From positions 1 to 19,943 of the forward strand of contig CAZVYG010000090.1 in assembly GCA_964631605.1 (NCBI GenBank): a stretch of 19,943 bases of DNA, given 5' to 3'. Positions 12,811 through 19,943 of the stretch are shown here, piece after piece (positions within the stretch are counted from its first letter, which is position 1; every line of letters begins with the position of its first letter). The position numbers and the translations under genes are program-made. Under the pieces are notes generated by a model. It searched no databases, was not told where the DNA came from, and saw only the letters and a program-made list of their open reading frames with translations. This DNA is from JARKQH01 sp964631605. GTDB lineage: Bacteria; Verrucomicrobiota; Verrucomicrobiia; Limisphaerales; UBA8199.

Positions 12811-13827
12811 ATGACCGATTTGGCCACAGTCTCAGAGCCCGAGGTGGACCGGTTCCCGTTACGGAAGCCGCCGTCCAAAGATGTTGTGGATTTGCTTTCG
12901 CGCGAAATCCTCGTGTTGAAGAAGCAACTCCATGCGGTCATTCTCGCCCATAACTATCAAGTTCCTGAGATACAGGATCTTGCGGATTTTGTGGGAGACT
13001 CTCTTGGTCTTTCCCAACAAGCGGCGCGGACGCAGGCCGATGTCATCGTTTTCTGCGGTGTGCATTTCATGGCCGAAACCGCCAAGATCTTGAATCCGAA
13101 CAAGATTGTTGTGTTGCCGGACAGAGAAGCCGGTTGTTCGTTGGAGGAAAGCTGCCCCGCGCCGCAACTGGCGGAGTTTCAGAAAACAAATCCGCGTTTT
13201 TGGACGATCTCTTACATCAATTGCAGCGCGGCGGTCAAAGCCTTGAGCGATATTATCTGCACCAGCGGCAACGCCGTTAAAGTCGTCGAGGCGGCACCGC
13301 GGGATCGGGACCTGCTTTTCGTTCCGGACGAAAACCTGGGCGCGTGGGTGATGGAGCAGACCGGCCGACCGATGACCCTGTGGAAGGGCAATTGTTATGC
13401 TCACGTGGAGTTTCGGCGGGAGAGCCTCCTGAAACTCAAGGAAAAACATCCCCAGGCAAAAGTCGTGGTTCACCCCGAAAGCCTGCGGGAAGTGCGCGAC
13501 TTGGCTGATGTGGTTTGTTCGACCGAGAAGATGATCCGCTACTGCCAGTCGGATTCAGCGCGGCAATTCATCATCGTCACCGAGTCTGGCATAGTGCACC
13601 GGCTTCAAAAGGAATGCCCCGGCAAAGAGTTCCTTTGCGCCCCGGTTTACGACGCGCTGCGGGCGCCAACGGACCCCTGCCGCTGCAGCGAATGCAAATA
13701 CATGAAGCTCAACACGCTGGAGAAGGTCCGGGACTGCATGAAGAACCTTGCGCCGCGGGTCGAACTGACTCAGGACATCCTGGAACGCGCGCGGGTTCCG
13801 ATCCAGCGCATGCTGGATTTACACTGA
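12811..13827 (+). CDS. nadA: Quinolinate synthase NadA
   Basis: This 338-residue enzyme condenses iminoaspartate with dihydroxyacetone phosphate to form quinolinate, the second step of de novo NAD synthesis, in the cytoplasm. It carries the NadA pattern AHNYQVPEIQDLADFVGDSLGL near the N-terminus. The three conserved cysteines for the oxygen-sensitive [4Fe-4S] cluster are visible: Cys82 (VFCGVHFMAETAKIL), Cys195 (WKGNCYAHVEF) and Cys295 (SECKYMKLNTLE), with Cys290 and Cys292 nearby. HPE near residue 221 and SGIVHRL near 263 also fit. The ATG at 12811 is preferred over a GTG at 12766, since the motif-bearing region begins well after it. Its usual partners nadB and nadC are not in the window. 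Its stop overlaps the stop of the convergent exporter gene by nine bases. Confidence 0.96.
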   Translation: MTDLATVSEPEVDRFPLRKPPSKDVVDLLSREILVLKKQLHAVILAHNYQVPEIQDLADFVGDSLGLSQQAARTQADVIVFCGVHFMAETAKILNPNKIVVLPDREAGCSLEESCPAPQLAEFQKTNPRFWTISYINCSAAVKALSDIICTSGNAVKVVEAAPRDRDLLFVPDENLGAWVMEQTGRPMTLWKGNCYAHVEFRRESLLKLKEKHPQAKVVVHPESLREVRDLADVVCSTEKMIRYCQSDSARQFIIVTESGIVHRLQKECPGKEFLCAPVYDALRAPTDPCRCSECKYMKLNTLEKVRDCMKNLAPRVELTQDILERARVPIQRMLDLH

Positions 13828-15036
13828 AATGGGCCGGACCCGCTGGCCATCGCGGACCCGGTTGCCGGGGTAAAGAATGACGGACTCGTTCTCCTGCAGG
13901 CCTTCGAGGATTTGCGTTTCAATGCCGCTGGACCGGCCGACCTTAACGGGGCGCGAGTGGGCTCGGCCGTTCTGCAACACGAACACGGACCAACCATCGC
14001 CGCGGCGGAAGAGCGAGCCAACGGGGACCTTGAGCACCTGCTCGGCCTCCCAGACAACGATTCGGGCTTCGACCCGGAAATTGTCTCCGACGGTTGAGCG
14101 TTCCTCCGGTGGGGTGACCAAATCGGCCACGACGTTGACCCGTTGTTCCTCGACACCCAGAGCGGAAATCTTGGTGAAAGCCGCCGGCTCGACCAAGCGG
14201 ACACGGCCAATCAACGGCAGCGGTCCGCCCCACTGCTCGAACTCGACGCGCGCTCCGGGCAGAATGACCGCGCCATCGCGCGAAAGAACTTCGACAACCA
14301 CCTCGAGGTCGGTCGGGTCGCCGATTTCCACCAGAGGTGTGCCCATCGGGACCACCCGCGAGCTCTCCTCAAACACCCGGAGAATTCGCGTGCCGGCCGG
14401 AGCCAGAACCTGAACCGGGGGACGGGAGGTTGCGCCGGGTGAATGGACGCCAAAGTCGGCGAGCCGGGCCTCCGCCTCCTGCAGGGAGGCCTCGGCGGCA
14501 GCGACGTCCTTGACCGCGGCAGCCTCGCGCAACTGCGCGGCTTCCAGCTCCTGCGCCGAGAGGGTCTTTGCTGCGAACAGGTTTTCCGCGCGGCGCAATT
14601 CGCTTCGGGCATAGGCCAGGGCGACCCGGGCCTTCTCGAGGTTGGCGGCCGCGGCGTCGCGGCTGGCTTGGGCCAGGGACCGGGTCCGCGCGTCCAGCAG
14701 ATTCGGCGGCACCGGGTCAATCACCGCCACCACCGTTTGGTTGGAAACCACCTCCGCACCGGCTTTGAAGGGGATGCGGCGGAGCAAGCCCGCAACGGGG
14801 GCGGAAACCACGTAACGATGCCGGATGCGGGTCTTGCCCTCTTCGTTGACCGTGACGCGCAAGGGGCCGCGGGTGGCCGGCGCGGTTTCAACGGGAACTG
14901 GTTTGGGCCAAAGGCCCAGAACCACCAAGCCCGCAAGCAGCACCAAGCCAGCCCAAGGCAACCACCGGCGAACCCGGTGGCGATTGGGTTCGCGGCGAGT
15001 CATCAGCGTCGAAATGTGGGGCGCCTCCCCTGTCAT
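13819..15036 (-). CDS. HlyD-type periplasmic adaptor of an ABC exporter
   Basis: This is a 405-residue membrane-fusion protein. Residues 25-43 form an N-terminal membrane anchor (LPWAGLVLLAGLVVLGLW). A lipoyl-like half follows (about 70-110, YVVSAPVAGLLRRIPFKAGA), then an alpha-helical hairpin at about 115-195 rich in Ala, Glu and Arg. The second lipoyl half is near residue 210 (VLAPAGTRILRVFEESSRVVPMGTPLVEIG), followed by beta-barrel and membrane-proximal domains with VPVGSLFRRGDGWSVFVL and a C-terminal GLQENESVILYPGNRVRDGQRV. Such adaptors link an inner-membrane transporter to an outer-membrane channel. It is last in the unit, 23 nt after the permease stop. No TolC-type gene is in the window. 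The start could also be the ATG at 15003. Confidence 0.88.
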   Translation of the reverse strand: MTGEAPHISTLMTRREPNRHRVRRWLPWAGLVLLAGLVVLGLWPKPVPVETAPATRGPLRVTVNEEGKTRIRHRYVVSAPVAGLLRRIPFKAGAEVVSNQTVVAVIDPVPPNLLDARTRSLAQASRDAAAANLEKARVALAYARSELRRAENLFAAKTLSAQELEAAQLREAAAVKDVAAAEASLQEAEARLADFGVHSPGATSRPPVQVLAPAGTRILRVFEESSRVVPMGTPLVEIGDPTDLEVVVEVLSRDGAVILPGARVEFEQWGGPLPLIGRVRLVEPAAFTKISALGVEEQRVNVVADLVTPPEERSTVGDNFRVEARIVVWEAEQVLKVPVGSLFRRGDGWSVFVLQNGRAHSRPVKVGRSSGIETQILEGLQENESVILYPGNRVRDGQRVRPISV

Positions 15037-15059
15037 ATCAAATCATTATCGTCTCGATG

Positions 15060-17426
15060 CTATTCTGGAGCTTTCAGGACCCCGACCAGGTCCAATTGAG
15101 CCAGTTTTCGCAGCACGGCCAAGGCCGAAAGCGTGGAAGCTACGGTGACCACGAGCACGGCGAAAGCATAATTGCTCGAGGTGAGAACCAGGGGAAGCCG
15201 GACGGTTTCGGTATTGACGGCTCCGAGGATCACCCGGGCAAAGCCGGTGCCGACCAGCAGCCCCAAGGGCACGGCGACCAGAGCGAGAATGACCAGCTCG
15301 GTGATCAGGACCGCCCCGACTTCGCGCCGGGAAAACCCAATCACTCGCAAGGTCGCCAGCTCACGCGCCCGTTCGGCCAGCGAGATGCGGGCATTGTTGT
15401 AAACCACGCCGAAGGCCACCACGGTGGCAAAGCCCAGGTAGATCATTTGAATCAATCCGATGCTGGCGGCCGTGGTTTGCCGGAAATTCTCGCGAAGTGA
15501 ATTCTTGATCGCCACCCAACTGACGCGGGGAATTTCCTTCAAAGCCCGGAGAAACTCCGCCTGGCGCGCGCTGTCCACCCGAAAGTTGGCGCCGGTGATC
15601 ATGTCGCCTTCACCCAGCAGGCGGTTGACGGATCGCATGTCCATGTAGGCGGCCGTGCCGGCAAAGTCCTCGGCCAGGCCCACGAGCGGGACGAAGCGAA
15701 TGGGCCGCTTGCCTTCGAGGAACTCGACGGTGAGCAAATCACCCACCCGGGCGCCAAGGATTTGGGCCAGCTTGGCCGAAACAACAATGCCTTCCGGCGG
15801 CAAAGTGATCCGGCGCGAGTTCTCATCCAGCACCCGGTTATGGAGGCCGTCCGGCGGGATTCCCTGGAGCCCAAGCTGGCGGCGTTGATGGCCGAAACTG
15901 ATGCGAACAAAGGCGTGGCGGAACGGCTCGACGGTCACGACCCCCGGCAGTTGGTTCAGCAGGTGTTTAACCTGGTAATGCGCCGGTTCCACCAGGCCAA
16001 TCCCGAGGTCCTGCCGCTGAACCACATCCCACTGAAAATCCAGGACTTCAGCCACGCCGTCGCGGAAACAATTCGGGACGATTAGAATGCCGGTTGCCAG
16101 GGCCAGGCCGATGACGGTGAAGCACGCCTGCATTGGCCGACGTTCAATGTTCCGCACCGCGATACGAAACGTGTGCGACAAAAACCGGCCGATGCCGGTC
16201 CGCTCGACCAGGGCCGGACGGTAATTGGCAGGCGGCTCGGGCCGCATCGCTTCCGCCGGAGGCAGCCGCGCGGCACGCCGCACCGCGCCGATGACGCCCG
16301 CGACGGCGGCCGCGGCGCTCACGGCAACCGCGAGTGGAAACGCCGTCTGGTCGAGCCGAAACTCCAGGTCGGGAAAGCGGAAAAACTTGTGGTAAAGCAG
16401 CACCAGACGATGCCCCAGCAGAATGCCGCCGACGGCCCCGAGCAGCGTCCCGGCCGCAACCATCACCAAAGCAAACTTGAGGTAATGGACTACAATCTGC
16501 CGATTGCTGAACCCAAAGGCCTTCAGGATGGCAATTTGCTCGCGCTGCAGGGCCAGCAGGCGGGACAGCACAGCGTTGGTCATAAACGCGGCGACACTGA
16601 GAAACACGATGGGGAACCCGATGGAAATGGTCTGCAAGACCCGGATTTCATCCGAAACCCGAATGTGGGAGGGGTGGTCCTCGCGCTCATAAGCGGTTCG
16701 TCCGCCGTAGGGAGTCAGAAGCCGGTCAATGGCTTCAAGCACGGGGCGTGGGCCTGCACCCGGGGCCAGGGTCAAGGAAAGATAGTTGAAGGCCCCATCG
16801 AGGTCGAAGGCACGCGCCAGCTCCGTGTAGGGCATCCAGAAGATGCCGTAGGTACGGTTGTCGGGCAGAGCGGCGCCAGGGCGTGACTCGAAGACGAACT
16901 CGGGGGACAGGACGATGCCTGCAATTCGGAATTCCTGGCGCCGGCCATTGAGCAACATGGCGATGCGGTCGCCCGGCTCGAGTCCGTTGGCCTGGGCAAA
17001 CGCCTCACCCACCAGCACTTCACGACGATTGGCGGGATCCAGCCAGCGCCCCGAGCGCAAGAACAGGCGGTTGAGTTCGGGCATTCCAAAGTCCGGCACG
17101 GAGCGGACCATGCCGCTGGCCGGCTCATCCAGGGTGGCCAGATCGAGGGTCACCTGCACCGAGATGGCTGGCTGGACGGTGGCCACCCCGGGCAGCTCGG
17201 CGACGCGCGCCGCGACGGAGTTGGGCGCGCGCTTGAGGTGAACAAACACGTCCGCAAAGTGGTTGGCCTGGTAATATTCGAGCCGGGTGGATTCCAGCGA
17301 GTAGATGAGGCTCCGCGCCATGATCATCATGGCCAGGCCGCTAGCCATGACCAAGGCCACGGCAATCGCCTGGCCCTTGAGCCGGCGCAGGTCGCGCCAG
17401 AGTTTGCGGTCAAGGTTCGAGATCAT
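15060..17426 (-). CDS. ABC exporter permease, FtsX/MacB type with two FtsX domains
   Basis: This is a 788-residue inner-membrane protein. It starts with a basic cytoplasmic segment and TM1 (about 18-40), followed by a large periplasmic domain (about 45-260). An FtsX core with three helices lies at about 270-390 and includes the cytoplasmic loop REQIAILKAFGFSNRQI, typical of contacts with the ATPase. A linker of Arg/Pro-rich sequence follows. The whole layout is then repeated: a TM near 430-455, a second periplasmic domain, and an FtsX core near 655-780 with ERARELATLRVIGFSRREV. Such two-FtsX proteins act as full permeases with one LolD/MacB-like ATPase. It lies 24 nt after the ATPase gene and 23 nt before the HlyD gene. 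Substrate is unknown; lipid, peptide or glycolipid export are all possible for this type. Confidence 0.9.
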   Translation of the reverse strand: MISNLDRKLWRDLRRLKGQAIAVALVMASGLAMMIMARSLIYSLESTRLEYYQANHFADVFVHLKRAPNSVAARVAELPGVATVQPAISVQVTLDLATLDEPASGMVRSVPDFGMPELNRLFLRSGRWLDPANRREVLVGEAFAQANGLEPGDRIAMLLNGRRQEFRIAGIVLSPEFVFESRPGAALPDNRTYGIFWMPYTELARAFDLDGAFNYLSLTLAPGAGPRPVLEAIDRLLTPYGGRTAYEREDHPSHIRVSDEIRVLQTISIGFPIVFLSVAAFMTNAVLSRLLALQREQIAILKAFGFSNRQIVVHYLKFALVMVAAGTLLGAVGGILLGHRLVLLYHKFFRFPDLEFRLDQTAFPLAVAVSAAAAVAGVIGAVRRAARLPPAEAMRPEPPANYRPALVERTGIGRFLSHTFRIAVRNIERRPMQACFTVIGLALATGILIVPNCFRDGVAEVLDFQWDVVQRQDLGIGLVEPAHYQVKHLLNQLPGVVTVEPFRHAFVRISFGHQRRQLGLQGIPPDGLHNRVLDENSRRITLPPEGIVVSAKLAQILGARVGDLLTVEFLEGKRPIRFVPLVGLAEDFAGTAAYMDMRSVNRLLGEGDMITGANFRVDSARQAEFLRALKEIPRVSWVAIKNSLRENFRQTTAASIGLIQMIYLGFATVVAFGVVYNNARISLAERARELATLRVIGFSRREVGAVLITELVILALVAVPLGLLVGTGFARVILGAVNTETVRLPLVLTSSNYAFAVLVVTVASTLSALAVLRKLAQLDLVGVLKAPE

Positions 17427-17450
17427 GGAAAGCGAGTCACGGCGCCGGGC

Positions 17451-18182
17451 TCACCAACTGAGGCTGCTGGCCGGGGCGCGGCGGGCATTGGTGGTAATGT
17501 GGTGCACATGACCGTCGGAGAAGTGTATCACACGATCCGCCATTCCGGCCATGACGGCGTTATGGGTAATGATGACGGTCAGGGCGCCCAACTCGCGGTT
17601 GACGCGCTGAATCGCCTCCAGCACCACGATTCCCGTGCGCACATCCAGCGCCCCGGTGGGTTCATCGCACAGCAAGACCTCGGGCCGCTTGGCAATGGCC
17701 CGCGCAATGGCCACCCGTTGTTGTTCCCCGCCCGAAAGCTGCGCGGGAAAGTGGTCCAGGCGCCCCCCGAGTTGCACCAGTTCCAGAGCCGTCTCGGCCG
17801 GCAAGGGATGGCGAGCAATCTCGGTGATCAAAGCCACGTTCTCGCGCGCCGTCAGGCTGGGGATGAGGTTGTAAAACTGGAACACGAAGCCGACGGTATC
17901 CCGGCGATAGGCCGTCAAGGCCGCTTCGTCCGCGCCGGCCAGATCCATTCCGCGGTAATACAACTCGCCGGCGGTCGGGGTATCCAAGCCGCCCAGATTG
18001 TTAAGCAGTGTCGTCTTGCCGCTGCCCGAGGGCCCCAGCAAGACGACCAATTCCCCCGCATACAGGTCCAGATCCACCCCCCAAAGCGCGCGCACCTCGG
18101 CGGCGCCCGTCCCATACACCTTGGTCAGGCCGCGCACGCGGAAAACCTGGGCCGAATCCGGCGTTGTCAGCGTCGTGGACAT
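17451..18182 (-). CDS. ABC transporter ATP-binding protein, LolD/MacB type
   Basis: This is a 243-residue ATPase. Walker A is GPSGSGKT (50-57), the Q-loop is FVFQFYNLIPSLTARENV (about 99-116), the signature is LSGGEQQR (149-156), Walker B is VLLCDEPTGALD (169-180) and the H-loop is ITHN (His207). The QFYNLIPSLTARENV region and the GALD D-loop are those of the LolD, MacB and FtsE branch, which works with FtsX-type permeases rather than importers. It is first of the three exporter genes and is separated by 112 nt from the aldolase gene upstream, with a candidate promoter in that gap. All catalytic motifs are intact. Confidence 0.95.
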   Translation of the reverse strand: MSTTLTTPDSAQVFRVRGLTKVYGTGAAEVRALWGVDLDLYAGELVVLLGPSGSGKTTLLNNLGGLDTPTAGELYYRGMDLAGADEAALTAYRRDTVGFVFQFYNLIPSLTARENVALITEIARHPLPAETALELVQLGGRLDHFPAQLSGGEQQRVAIARAIAKRPEVLLCDEPTGALDVRTGIVVLEAIQRVNRELGALTVIITHNAVMAGMADRVIHFSDGHVHHITTNARRAPASSLSW

Positions 18183-18229
18183 CGGTCAATCGAGTTTGTC
18201 CCACCCGGAACAGCCCGGCGGACGTCAAA

Positions 18230-18258
18230 GCCATACAGCATCGGCGCTTTACCGGCAA
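18230..18258 (-). promoter_or_regulatory. Candidate promoter for the ABC exporter genes
   Basis: On the minus strand TTGCCG (18258-18253) and TATGGC (18235-18230) are separated by 17 bp. Both are partial matches to sigma-70 hexamers (4/6 and 3/6). The unit could equally be read through from the aldolase gene. Confidence 0.3.
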
Positions 18259-18294
18259 CTGCGGCATGAACACTCCCAACCCCTTCTGTCTGCC

Positions 18295-19242
18295 TCACCG
18301 AGCCACGCTGGTGATGCCAACGCGCTCGTTTAGAAGCCCCAGCGCCTTGAGCGTGGCACGGACCCTTTCTCGCTCGGGGCCAACAAACGGCGTCATCGGC
18401 TCAGCCGGCAGATCACTGCAAAGGCCCAGGAGCGACAGGGCGCACTTCAGACCTTTGACCACCGCCGAAGCGTGTTGGTCAATTTCAAAGATTGCCCCCA
18501 GGCGAAGGAGGCGGCTTTGGAGCTCCGCCGTCCTGACCTCATCCCGCTGGATCGCCGCTCGGTATAAGTTCACGAGGAGGCCGGGCTCGACCAAGGCGCC
18601 CCCGTTGACCCCCCCATGCGCGCCTAATCGGAGCGCCTCGACCAGCAGATGTTCCGGCCCCATGAAGACTGACCAGTCTGGACGTTGGCTGGCCACCTCA
18701 ATGACCTGTTGAAAGTAAGCCAGGTCTCCCGAGCTGTCCTTGACGCCGGCGATGCCTTCGATTTGAGTCAGCCGGCGCAGGGTGTCAGGGGCAAACGAGG
18801 TTTTGGTCATCATCGGCATGTTGTAAAGGAACAGCGGCAGCGGCAATTGCGCAGCGAGCCGTTGAACGAAGCGGCAAAGTTCATGTTGTCCAAGGGGAAA
18901 GTAATAGGGGGCGGAGGTGACCACCGCCTGGGCTCCTGAGTCGGCGGCGTGGCGCGCCATGGCCACCGCCTCAACCATCGAGGTGTCGGTAATACCTACG
19001 AGGACCGGCAGCCGCCCGCCCACCTGCCGGCAGGCGCGCTGCACCCACTCGCGTCGGAGACGGTAGCTGAGGCTGGGCGCCTCGCCGGTGGTGCCCAGCA
19101 AAAACAAGCCGTGCACGCCCCCGGCAATGACGTGCTCGATCAGCCGTTCCAAGCCTGGAACATCCAGTTGGTCCGGTCCCGCCAGGGGCGTTACCAAGGG
19201 CGGAATGATGCCCTCCAAGGGCGTTGCGAGTTTGGGAGCCAT
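18295..19242 (-). CDS. Dihydrodipicolinate synthase/N-acetylneuraminate lyase-family aldolase
   Basis: This is a 315-residue TIM-barrel class I aldolase. The superfamily marks are present: GTTGE (50-54) for binding the substrate carboxylate, Tyr140 in LYNMP, and the Schiff-base Lys168 in GVKDSSGD. In true lysine-pathway DapA an Arg follows the YN-x-P motif (YNVPSRTG in E. coli) and binds the substrate carboxylate. Here that stretch is YNMPMMTKTSF with no Arg, so a catabolic or other keto-acid aldolase is more likely than DapA. The gene is divergent from an AraC-type regulator 109 bp away, which also fits an inducible catabolic role. Length is normal for the family. The ATG at 19242 has no clear ribosome site. 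Confidence 0.88.
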   Translation of the reverse strand: MAPKLATPLEGIIPPLVTPLAGPDQLDVPGLERLIEHVIAGGVHGLFLLGTTGEAPSLSYRLRREWVQRACRQVGGRLPVLVGITDTSMVEAVAMARHAADSGAQAVVTSAPYYFPLGQHELCRFVQRLAAQLPLPLFLYNMPMMTKTSFAPDTLRRLTQIEGIAGVKDSSGDLAYFQQVIEVASQRPDWSVFMGPEHLLVEALRLGAHGGVNGGALVEPGLLVNLYRAAIQRDEVRTAELQSRLLRLGAIFEIDQHASAVVKGLKCALSLLGLCSDLPAEPMTPFVGPERERVRATLKALGLLNERVGITSVAR

Positions 19243-19246
19243 CAGT

Positions 19247-19284
19247 CTGTCATTAGTCTTGTTTTTATGGGATGAGGATGACAG
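19247..19284. repeat. 7-bp inverted repeat in the aldolase/araC intergenic region
   Basis: CTGTCAT (19247-19253) and ATGACAG (19278-19284) form an exact inverted pair 24 bp apart, a few bases upstream of the aldolase start. It could be an operator for the neighbouring regulator. The heptamer also equals the PhoB heptamer, but here it is a single inverted pair rather than an 11-bp direct array. Confidence 0.35.
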
Positions 19285-19304
19285 GGTTTTTTAGAATTGT
19301 CTTT

Positions 19305-19335
19305 TGATTTAATCCATTGGACGATTTTGAAATCG
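19305..19335 (+). promoter_or_regulatory. Candidate araC promoter overlapping a palindrome
   Basis: TTGATT (19305-19310) and TGAAAT (19328-19333) lie 17 bp apart, each 4/6 to consensus. The -10 overlaps a perfect palindrome with arms CGATTT (19322-19327) and AAATCG (19330-19335), which could be an autoregulatory site. Confidence 0.35.
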
Positions 19336-19351
19336 CAAACCTGAGGGCGTC

Positions 19352-19943
19352 ATGACCTCCGAATCCGTCGAAGTTCCGGGCCGCCAGATCGGCCTGCCGA
19401 TGGTCATTCATGTGAGCCGGGTGCGCAGCCACACCGCCAGCCGCATCAGTTGGCATTCGCATGACGGGTTTGAGCTGTTGTTTTTGCTGGAAGGCGCCAC
19501 CGCCTACGAGTTCGCTGACCGGCGGATTCTCCAGCTTTCCGGGGGACATTTTCTAGTGATCCCTCCCCGCACAGTACACCGGGGCCGGCATAATGTGCGG
19601 TCTCCCTGCACCATTTGCGGGCTGGCCCTCAACACCGCCCACCCGGCAATTTGGAAGCACACGACGTTCACCCCGGCGGACGTTCAACGCATCCGTTCGG
19701 CTTTGGAACGTTCCAGCCGCACGGTCCACCCGTTCAATCCACCGTTGCGGTGGCTGGTGCGCCGCCTGATGGAAGCCATTGCCAGTTTTCCCGCCAGGCC
19801 GGATTCCCCCACTGCGGCCGCCACGCTCCGAACGCTTATCTGCGGAGTGCTGCTCGAGTCCATGGTGCAGATGCTGTCGCCGCCCCGGGCACCCCAGGCA
19901 TCGGTCGAGGCGGCCATTGCCTTCTTTCGTCAACACCTGGACG
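19352..19943 (+). CDS. AraC-family transcriptional regulator (3' end missing)
   Basis: The first 197 residues are visible; the frame is open to the window edge. The ATG at 19352 has GAGGG four bases upstream. Residues about 30-80 form a cupin-like sensor with WHSHDGFELLFLLEG (His35, His37, Glu41) and GGHFLVIPPRTVHRG, the usual AraC N-terminal pattern for sensing a small effector. A helical linker follows. The last visible residues, VEAAIAFFRQHLD, look like the opening of the AraC DNA-binding domain, where the first helix-turn-helix should begin past the edge. It is divergent from the aldolase gene and may control it. Confidence 0.85.
   Translation, partial: MTSESVEVPGRQIGLPMVIHVSRVRSHTASRISWHSHDGFELLFLLEGATAYEFADRRILQLSGGHFLVIPPRTVHRGRHNVRSPCTICGLALNTAHPAIWKHTTFTPADVQRIRSALERSSRTVHPFNPPLRWLVRRLMEAIASFPARPDSPTAAATLRTLICGVLLESMVQMLSPPRAPQASVEAAIAFFRQHLD

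Noticed and set aside
1..19943. CRISPR arrays, tRNA or rRNA genes
   Set aside because: I saw no regularly spaced short repeats with unique spacers, no cloverleaf with a T-arm pattern, and no rRNA-like conserved tracts.

Overview
The window is a GC-rich bacterial stretch with ordinary gene density. I infer a Verrucomicrobiota member, perhaps of the Pedosphaera/Limisphaera type. The grounds are the Asn-Thr-rich lipoprotein, a secreted protein ending in a compact sequence module of the kind common in that phylum, a lysine/alanine-rich histone-like protein, and the exbB-exbD-receptor arrangement. This is family-level recognition and no search was run.

Layout, left to right. At 1-530 (+) is the 3' end of a PstB-type phosphate-transport ATPase. 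It converges on two minus-strand envelope genes: a lipoprotein (1232-2233) followed by a membrane-anchored coiled-coil protein (554-1198). At 2483-9946 (all minus) is the centrepiece, in transcription order: exbB, exbD, a 997-residue TonB-dependent receptor whose N-terminus looks like the inner-membrane anchor and Pro/Lys-rich spacer of TonB itself, then a giant secreted repeat protein. That last gene contains a 1212-bp segment twice, identical as far as I can read. A strong hairpin terminator closes the block. Upstream of exbB (10055-10531) is an unrecognised small gene.

At 10934-11971 (+) is a CHAD-domain protein, a family linked to polyphosphate. It is followed by a minus-strand Lys/Ala-rich basic protein (12055-12432), a 378-bp gap rich in hairpins and direct repeats, and nadA (12811-13827, +). 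At 13819-18182 (minus) is a three-gene ABC exporter: ATPase, FtsX-type permease and HlyD-type adaptor. At 18295-19242 (minus) is a DapA-superfamily aldolase, divergent from the 5' part of an AraC-family regulator (19352 to the window end).

Main hypothesis. Heptamers resembling CTGTCAC recur with exact 11-bp spacing upstream of exbB, upstream of the repeat protein, and in the gap before nadA. This is the geometry of PhoB/PhoP boxes. In the first two cases a weak -10 hexamer sits 10 bp downstream. Together with pstB and a CHAD protein in the same window, this suggests a phosphate-starvation-induced, TonB/ExbBD-energised outer-membrane uptake system for a phosphorus source. Its receptor would carry its own TonB-like anchor and its partner would be a duplicated surface protein. 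The parts are visible in the sequence; the regulation, substrate and mechanism are inferred.
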